A stretch of DNA of 41,814 bases, from positions 1-41,814 of the forward strand of contig NZ_PXWF02000247.1 of assembly GCF_003011895.2 (NCBI RefSeq). The letters are read 5' to 3'. Source of the DNA: Massilia glaciei. Its GTDB lineage: Bacteria; Pseudomonadota; Gammaproteobacteria; Burkholderiales; Burkholderiaceae_D. The position numbers and the translations under genes are program-made. Below are positions 37,507-41,814 of this stretch, in pieces (positions within the stretch are counted from its first letter, which is position 1; the number at the start of each line of letters is the position of its first letter). The notes beneath the pieces are model-generated. The model was given only the letters and a program-made list of their open reading frames with translations. It had not been told where the DNA came from and did not search any database.

Positions 37507-37534
37507 GGGGCGGACCGGCTGCCCGGTCCACCCC
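37507..37534 (-). terminator. Terminator of the small secreted protein gene
   Basis: GGGG-C-GGACCGG pairs with CCGGTCC-A-CCCC around a four-base loop (one mismatch). On the minus strand GTTTGCGTTC follows, a weak T-tract. Confidence 0.55.
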
Positions 37535-37575
37535 GCATCCGGCCGGAGCCTGCGATGCTTATTTTTGCGCGATGC

Positions 37576-37848
37576 TTAGTTGCTGTACTGCTCGATCAGG
37601 ATGGCGAAGGCCGTCTTGTGGTTGCGGGCGAACTCGACCGCCTCGGCCTTGGTGATGGCGCGCTTGCTCCAGCCCGGCTGCGAGACCTTTACGGTCTGGA
37701 CCACCGGGATATTCAGTGTGGCGAAGGTGCTCACGGCGGCGGCGGCGTTGGTCGCGGCGGCGGTGTTGGCGGCGGGCGCATCGGCGGCGAAGGCGGAACC
37801 GGCTGCGACAAACACGGTGGCAGCAGCGAGGAATTTTTGTACGTTCAT
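37576..37848 (-). CDS. Small secreted protein of unknown function
   Basis: A 90-residue protein with a clear Sec signal peptide (MNVQKFLAAATVFVAAGSAFA) and an Ala/Asn/Thr-rich segment, followed by a short conserved-looking domain (VKVSQPGWSKRAITKAEAVEFARNHKTAF). I do not recognise the family. The ATG at 37848 is preceded by GGAG; longer in-frame starts upstream lack a signal peptide. It diverges from the LysR gene, with 191 bases between the two starts, so that regulator may control it. Confidence 0.7.
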   Translation of the reverse strand: MNVQKFLAAATVFVAAGSAFAADAPAANTAAATNAAAAVSTFATLNIPVVQTVKVSQPGWSKRAITKAEAVEFARNHKTAFAILIEQYSN

Positions 37849-38039
37849 GGTCTTACTCCGGTTTATGTTGTGATCGTCGCGCTTGGCTAAATGCCTGTGC
37901 CGCGGCGGTGGGGGACTGTGTCGCGAGTCCATGGAAGCCATTCTATCCATTGCGGCTGATGAGAAAAAGGCGAATAATGGAAATGTACTATTGCTGAATG
38001 TGGAATGATTGGGGGTGGAAATGATTGGGGGGAGGTGGA

Positions 38040-38957
38040 ATGGATAGGCTGCAATCGATGCGGGTGTTCGCCAAGGTGGTCGAGCAGGGCAGTTTCGCGG
38101 GCGCCGCCACGGCGCTCGAGATGTCGAACGCGGTCGTCACGCGCAATGTGGCCGACCTCGAGGCCCATCTGGGCACGCGCCTGCTCAACCGCACCACGCG
38201 TAAGTTGTCGCTGACCGAAACCGGGCAGCAGTATCTGGAGCGGGTGCGCCAGATATTGCTCGACATCGACGACGCCGACGCGCTCGTGAGCGCGACCTCC
38301 AAGAACCCGAGCGGCACCCTGCGCATCTACTGCCAGCCCGGCTTCGGCCAGTCGCAGCTGGCGCAGCTGCTGCCGCTGTACGCGAAGGCGGTGCCGGAGG
38401 TGGTGCTCGACGTGACGCTGGCCGACCACAACGTCGACCTGGTCGAGGAGGGCTACGACGTCGGCATTTTCATCGGCCTGCAAAAATTCGACGCCAGCAT
38501 GATCGCGCGCCGGCTGGCCACATCGACCGTGGTGCTGTGCGCCTCGCCCGACTACATCGCGCGGCGCGGCGCGCCGGCCACCCCGGCCGACGTGGCGCGG
38601 CACGACTGCCTCAATTTCGCGTTCGAGCAGCTGCGCCACCACTGGCCGGTGCAGTGGGAGAACAAGAGCCTGAACGTGCCGATCACGAGCCGCATGGTGT
38701 CGAACAACGGCGCGGTGCTGCGCGAGGCGGCGCTGGCCGGCATGGGCATCATGATCCGCTCCTCGTTCACGCTCGAGGACGATTTCGCCAGCGGCCGCCT
38801 GGTGCAGCTGCTCAAGGGGCACCACCTCGGGATCGTCTCGGTGATGATGGTCTACCCGAGCCGGCGCCAGATGTCGGGCAAGCTGCGCAGCTTCGTCGAC
38901 TTCATGAGCGCGCGCTTTCCGCGGCCCGAGAGCGATCCCTGGCTGCCGGCCGCGTGA
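38040..38957 (+). CDS. LysR-family transcriptional regulator
   Basis: A 305-residue LysR regulator. The winged helix is at residues 3-62 (MRVFAKVVEQGSFAGAATAL, TRNVADLEAHLGTRLLNRTT, then KLSLTETGQQYLERV), and the substrate-binding domain follows with FIGLQKFDASMIARRLATS, the typical ASPDYIARRG, and GIMIRSSFTLEDDF. It resembles the subgroup near AaeR/DmlR-type regulators; the ligand is unknown. The ATG at 38040 follows GGAGGTGG. A divergent small secreted-protein gene is a candidate target. Confidence 0.93.
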   Translation: MDRLQSMRVFAKVVEQGSFAGAATALEMSNAVVTRNVADLEAHLGTRLLNRTTRKLSLTETGQQYLERVRQILLDIDDADALVSATSKNPSGTLRIYCQPGFGQSQLAQLLPLYAKAVPEVVLDVTLADHNVDLVEEGYDVGIFIGLQKFDASMIARRLATSTVVLCASPDYIARRGAPATPADVARHDCLNFAFEQLRHHWPVQWENKSLNVPITSRMVSNNGAVLREAALAGMGIMIRSSFTLEDDFASGRLVQLLKGHHLGIVSVMMVYPSRRQMSGKLRSFVDFMSARFPRPESDPWLPAA

Positions 38958-39062
38958 GGCCATCGGTTTCCGATTGCTTGTTTTCAATTGCTTGTTTCGC
39001 ATCGCCCGTTTGCGGTTCGTCGCCCGGTTTCCACAAGCGCGCAAAATAGGTCGAATCAAGCC

Positions 39063-39090
39063 TGTACATATCCGGGCCGCGTGCTATATT
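39063..39090 (+). promoter_or_regulatory. Promoter of the candidate sRNA
   Basis: TGTACA (four of six -35 matches) and TATATT (five of six -10 matches) are 16 bases apart, with the start expected near 39097. Confidence 0.5.
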
Positions 39091-39096
39091 GCACAT

Positions 39097-39230
39097 AAGA
39101 ACTGAATGTTTCGATGAAGAATCTTCACGGAGGGCCGCCCGCCTTCCGTTCGACCCGGGACAACAACAAAAAGGTTAGTCGAGCTGTAGCTGCTCACTTC
39201 CGGAGCCCGCGCCCTGCGCGGGCTTTTTTT
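39097..39230 (+). ncRNA. Candidate small RNA, about 134 nt
   Basis: The segment starts about seven bases after a good -10 box and ends in a strong intrinsic terminator: AGCCCGCGC and GCGCGGGCT pair perfectly around CCT and are followed by TTTTTT (39204-39230). In between are the small hairpin GAAG-AAT-CTTC, a CGGAGG...CCTTCCG stem, and an A-rich single-stranded stretch (GACAACAACAAAAAGG at about 39159-39174) of the kind bound by Hfq or used for pairing. No coding frame of note lies within it. I do not recognise it as 6S, 4.5S, tmRNA or RNase P RNA. Confidence 0.5.
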
Positions 39231-39331
39231 CGTCCCTCCCCGGCAAGCTTGTCACATACCGGGCGGCGGGTGGCATAATGTGCGCAGCCCGGGCGCGGCA
39301 TGTGCCGCCGGGCCTTCACCAGGAGTTGGCA

Positions 39332-39442
39332 ATGAGCAAAGCACAAGACAACAAAAAAGAGACCAAAAAAGAACCGGCTAAGAGCATGAAAGAAAAGAAG
39401 GAAGCCAAGAAGGTCAAGAAGGAAGAGCGCGCCCGCCACTGA
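39332..39442 (+). CDS. Lys/Glu-rich small protein, 36 residues
   Basis: ATG at 39332 with AGGAG seven bases upstream opens a 36-codon frame: MSKAQDNKKETKKEPAKSMK, then EKKEAKKVKKEERARH. The protein is almost entirely Lys, Glu and Ala, highly charged and probably a single helix or disordered. Codon use (AAA/AAG mix) is less GC-rich than in neighbours. The next gene starts at a GTG 5 bases after the stop, so they are likely co-translated. Nucleic-acid or ribosome binding is conceivable from charge alone but unproven. Confidence 0.65.
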   Translation: MSKAQDNKKETKKEPAKSMKEKKEAKKVKKEERARH

Positions 39443-39446
39443 CCGT

Positions 39447-39959
39447 GTGAGCCGGCACCCGCTTCGGGTTCTGGCCGCGGCCTCGCGCGCGGCCGCGCGC
39501 CGCGCCCTGGCGGCGGCCTTGCTGTGCCTGGCGCCGGCGATCGCGGGCGCCGTGCCGTCGACCTTCGGGCCGGTCATCGGCAGCGCGGTGCTGTGCCGCA
39601 GCCATCTCGACAACGCCTACTTCTACGCCTACATGGCCAGCACCTTCGGGCCGCACTACAAGCACGAAGGCGGCGCCTACTGGTTCAAGACCGGCCCGGC
39701 CAGCCTGTGGGGCGCGACCGTGTCGGACATCATGGTCAGCGACGACACGAGCGAACTCGTTTTTGTGGGCGCCGTCAGCGACGCCGGGCCCGACGCGCTC
39801 GAGGCGGCGATCCGCGCGGCGTCGGGGGTGCGCCATTTCAAGGCCGACGCCACGGCGTTCCCGGTGCGCCAGTCGCGCCCGGGCAGCAAGATCGTCTATT
39901 TCCTCGACAAGTCGAAAGTCTACTGCGCCAAATACAAGCCGTTGCCGCCAGCCCGCTAG
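39447..39959 (+). CDS. Small secreted protein of unknown function
   Basis: A 170-residue protein from a GTG start. An Arg-rich n-region precedes a hydrophobic core (LAAALLCLAPAIAGA), which predicts a Sec signal peptide cleaved near residue 35. The mature domain has cysteines in AVLCRSHLDNAYFYAYM and VYCAKYKP that could form a disulfide, and a well-conserved-looking YWFKTGPASLWGATVSDIMV segment. I do not recognise the family. It follows the 36-residue gene by 4 bases and precedes the ExeA-like ATPase gene by 27. Confidence 0.65.
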   Translation: MSRHPLRVLAAASRAAARRALAAALLCLAPAIAGAVPSTFGPVIGSAVLCRSHLDNAYFYAYMASTFGPHYKHEGGAYWFKTGPASLWGATVSDIMVSDDTSELVFVGAVSDAGPDALEAAIRAASGVRHFKADATAFPVRQSRPGSKIVYFLDKSKVYCAKYKPLPPAR

Positions 39960-39986
39960 GCGGCGCGGGGCACATCCGGGAAATCC

Positions 39987-41609
39987 ATGTACAAGCATTA
40001 TTTCAGCCTGAAGCAAGCACCGTTTTCGATCGCCCCCGATCCGCGCTACCTGTTCATGAGCGAACGCCACCGCGAGGCGCTCGCGCACCTGCTCTATGGC
40101 GTCGGCAGCGGCGGGGGCTTCGTGCTGCTCACGGGTGAGATCGGCGCCGGCAAGACCACCGTGTGCCGCTGCTTCATCGAGCAGATCCCGGCCAACTGCA
40201 AGCTCGCCTACATCTTCAATCCGAAGCTGACGGTCGAGGAGCTGCTGCTGTCGATCTGCGACGAGTTCGGCATCGCGCCGGCGGCGGCGGGGCCGGGCGT
40301 GGTCAGCGTCAAGGGCTATGTCGACGCGATCAACGGCTATCTGCTCGCCAGCCACGCGCAGGGCAAGAACAATGTGCTGATCATCGACGAGGCGCAGAAC
40401 CTGTCGGCCGACGTGCTCGAACAACTGCGCCTGCTGACCAACCTCGAGACCAACGAGCGCAAGCTGCTGCAGATCATCCTGATCGGGCAGCCCGAGCTGC
40501 GCGCCATCCTGGCCCGTCCCGAACTCGAGCAGCTGGCCCAGCGCGTGATCGCGCGCTACCACCTCGGGTCGCTCTCGCCGGAGGAAACCGGCAGCTACGT
40601 CGCGCACCGGCTGGCGGTGGCCGGGGCCACCGCGCCGGCGCCGTTCCCGGCGCGTCTGATGCCGCACATCCACCGGCTCACGCATGGCGTGCCGCGCCGG
40701 ATCAACCTGTTGTGCGACCGCGCGCTGCTCGGCGCCTATGTAGAGAACAGCCGCGTAGTGACGCGCAAGATATTGAGCACGGCCAGCGCCGAAGTGTTCG
40801 CCGGCAGCGCGCCGCCGGCCAAGGCGCCGGCGCGCCGCTGGCCCTTGCTGGCCGGCGGCCTGCTGGCCGGCGCCGCCATCAGCGCGGCGGCGGCGTGGCA
40901 ATTGCTGCCGTTCGCTGCGGCGCCGGCGCCGGCCGCGGCGCGGGCGCGTCCCAAACCGGTGGCCGTGGCCAGGGCGCCCGCCCCGGCGCCGGCAACGGTG
41001 GCCGCCGCCGTGGCGCCGCTCGGCCATGCGCTGGCCGACGACGCGCTGCGTGAACTGGCGTCCCTGTGGGGCGCCCCCCTGCCCGAGGGCGAACCGTGCG
41101 CGGCGGCGATCCGAATCGACCTGCGCTGCAACCAGGGCAGGGGCGGCGTGTACGACCTGCGCCTGCTCGACCGGCCCGCCATCGTGACCCTGCGCGAGGG
41201 CCAGGACCAGCGCCACGCGGTGCTGACCCGGCTCGACGACAAGACCGCCACGCTCAGTTTGAACGGCGTGTCGCAGGTGGTCGACCTGGCCACGCTGGCG
41301 GCGCGTTTCGACGGCAGCTACACCACCTTCTGGCGCATCCCGCGCAGCTTCCGCGACGAGGTCAGGGCGGGCGAGCAGGGCGCCGATGTCGACTGGATCG
41401 CGGCGCGCCTGGCGCAGGCCGCTGGGCAGCCGGCGCCGCCGCCCAACGCCTACTTCGGCAGCGCCAGCCAGCAGTTGCTGCGCGCGTTCCAGAACCAGCA
41501 AAACCTGAAAGCGGACGGGGTGGCCGGACCGCGCACCTTCATGCGCCTGAACCAGATGAGCGGGGTCGCAGAACCGCGCCTGCTCGCGCCACCCGTGGCG
41601 GGAAAATAA
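39987..41609 (+). CDS. gspA: ExeA/GspA-type secretion ATPase with peptidoglycan-binding domain
   Basis: A 540-residue inner-membrane protein of the ExeA/GspA type, which with GspB helps the type II secretion secretin assemble through peptidoglycan. The N-terminal AAA+ ATPase has Walker A GEIGAGKTT (about residues 51-59), Walker B VLIIDEAQNLS and sensor motif LIGQPELRAIL. A membrane helix lies near residues 287-307 (LLAGGLLAGAAISAAAAWQL), then an Ala/Pro linker, a periplasmic domain, and a C-terminal peptidoglycan-binding domain with LLRAFQNQQNLKADGVAGPR. The start MYKHYFSLKQAPFSIAPDPR is the family standard. GspB follows at once. Confidence 0.92.
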   Translation: MYKHYFSLKQAPFSIAPDPRYLFMSERHREALAHLLYGVGSGGGFVLLTGEIGAGKTTVCRCFIEQIPANCKLAYIFNPKLTVEELLLSICDEFGIAPAAAGPGVVSVKGYVDAINGYLLASHAQGKNNVLIIDEAQNLSADVLEQLRLLTNLETNERKLLQIILIGQPELRAILARPELEQLAQRVIARYHLGSLSPEETGSYVAHRLAVAGATAPAPFPARLMPHIHRLTHGVPRRINLLCDRALLGAYVENSRVVTRKILSTASAEVFAGSAPPAKAPARRWPLLAGGLLAGAAISAAAAWQLLPFAAAPAPAAARARPKPVAVARAPAPAPATVAAAVAPLGHALADDALRELASLWGAPLPEGEPCAAAIRIDLRCNQGRGGVYDLRLLDRPAIVTLREGQDQRHAVLTRLDDKTATLSLNGVSQVVDLATLAARFDGSYTTFWRIPRSFRDEVRAGEQGADVDWIAARLAQAAGQPAPPPNAYFGSASQQLLRAFQNQQNLKADGVAGPRTFMRLNQMSGVAEPRLLAPPVAGK

Positions 41610-41610
41610 T

Positions 41611-41814
41611 ATGTCCTATATCCTCGAAGCGCTTAAAAAGGCGCAGGCCGAACGCCAGCTTGGCAGCACGCCGACCATCCATGCGCCGCCGCCGCATGCG
41701 GCGCCTTCGGGCGCCGCCGGCGACTCGCGCAAGCCGCTCTGGCTGATCGGCGCGGTGTGCGCCGTGCTGGCCGTCGCGCTCGCCGCGGTGCTCTGGCAGC
41801 GGCAGGCGGCATCG
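41611..41814 (+). CDS. gspB: GspB-like general secretion protein, N-terminal part (cut by right edge)
   Basis: The first 68 residues are visible. They begin MSYILEALKKAQAERQLGS, the standard N-terminus of GspB/ExeB, then a Pro/His-rich linker and a membrane helix (LWLIGAVCAVLAVALAAVLW). GspB partners with the ATPase encoded just upstream (1-base gap) in type II secretion assembly. The periplasmic domain is outside the window, so the call rests on the N-terminus and the neighbour. Confidence 0.85.
   Translation, partial: MSYILEALKKAQAERQLGSTPTIHAPPPHAAPSGAAGDSRKPLWLIGAVCAVLAVALAAVLWQRQAAS

Larger units (their letters stand above)
38958..39331. other. Intergenic region with a candidate small RNA gene
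   Basis: A 374-base gap between the LysR gene and a 36-residue gene. It holds a promoter and terminator that together delimit a noncoding transcript (39063-39230) and, after it, the leader of the small gene. Confidence 0.6.

Overview
This GC-rich window is dense with genes and carries strong third-position GC bias, which produces long antisense open frames that are not genes. The gene content (electron transfer flavoprotein pair, rpsP-rimM-trmD-rplS block, DUF3579, DUF3597, a CobD/CbiB-like membrane protein, ExeA/GspB-type secretion genes) suggests a betaproteobacterium of the order Burkholderiales, most likely Oxalobacteraceae near Massilia/Telluria. That placement is an inference from protein resemblance; no rRNA gene is present. 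I see no tRNA, rRNA, CRISPR array, intact insertion sequence or prophage.

Left part (1-9950): a family 1 glycosyl hydrolase cut by the window edge (minus); a secreted protein and a small cytosolic protein in tandem; a tryptophanyl-tRNA synthetase; a repeat-rich intergenic stretch; two minus-strand genes (DUF3597 and an unassigned protein) separated by a 12-bp tandem repeat; a DUF1294 membrane protein overlapping a glycerophosphodiester phosphodiesterase; alanyl-tRNA synthetase; and a TusA-like sulfur carrier.

Middle part (10000-22050): etfB-etfA followed by a large acyl-CoA dehydrogenase form a fatty-acid oxidation block in which the flavoprotein takes electrons from the dehydrogenase. Then come a palindromic MITE-like element, a lipoprotein with a HELAH metallopeptidase signature, a TM2 protein, the ribosomal/tRNA-modification operon rpsP-rimM-trmD-rplS, a CoA-type Nudix hydrolase, a CobD/CbiB-like protein, a DUF3579 protein and a two-CBS-domain protein with an upstream FNR/Anr-like box.

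Signalling block (22443-28563): a hybrid histidine kinase (PAS-PAS-HisKA-HATPase-REC-REC), a single-domain response regulator, and a 1045-residue REC-PAS-GGDEF-EAL-REC protein with a C-terminal MEDS-like domain are consecutive and partly overlapping. They probably form one phosphorelay feeding cyclic-di-GMP turnover.

Amino-sugar block (28615-35835, minus): nagK-nagA-nagB-II-nagZ under one strong promoter, a TPR-like secreted protein, and a GntR/HutC regulator. Together they would release GlcNAc, phosphorylate, deacetylate and deaminate it to fructose 6-phosphate. The shared sequence TTGGTATYAT before both nagK and the regulator is a candidate operator. No transporter is in the window.

Right end (36012-41814): a secreted DUF2807-like beta-solenoid with sixteen strictly alternating GSG and GPG turns, a small secreted protein divergent from a LysR regulator, a candidate small RNA of about 134 nt, a 36-residue Lys-rich protein, a small secreted protein, an ExeA/GspA-type ATPase and the start of GspB.

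The most distinctive features are the MEDS-capped cyclic-di-GMP protein, the two-phase beta-solenoid, the HELAH lipoprotein, the candidate sRNA, and the number of 10-14 bp tandem repeats beside or inside genes (4701, 16232, 16796, 22114, 22339, 34767).
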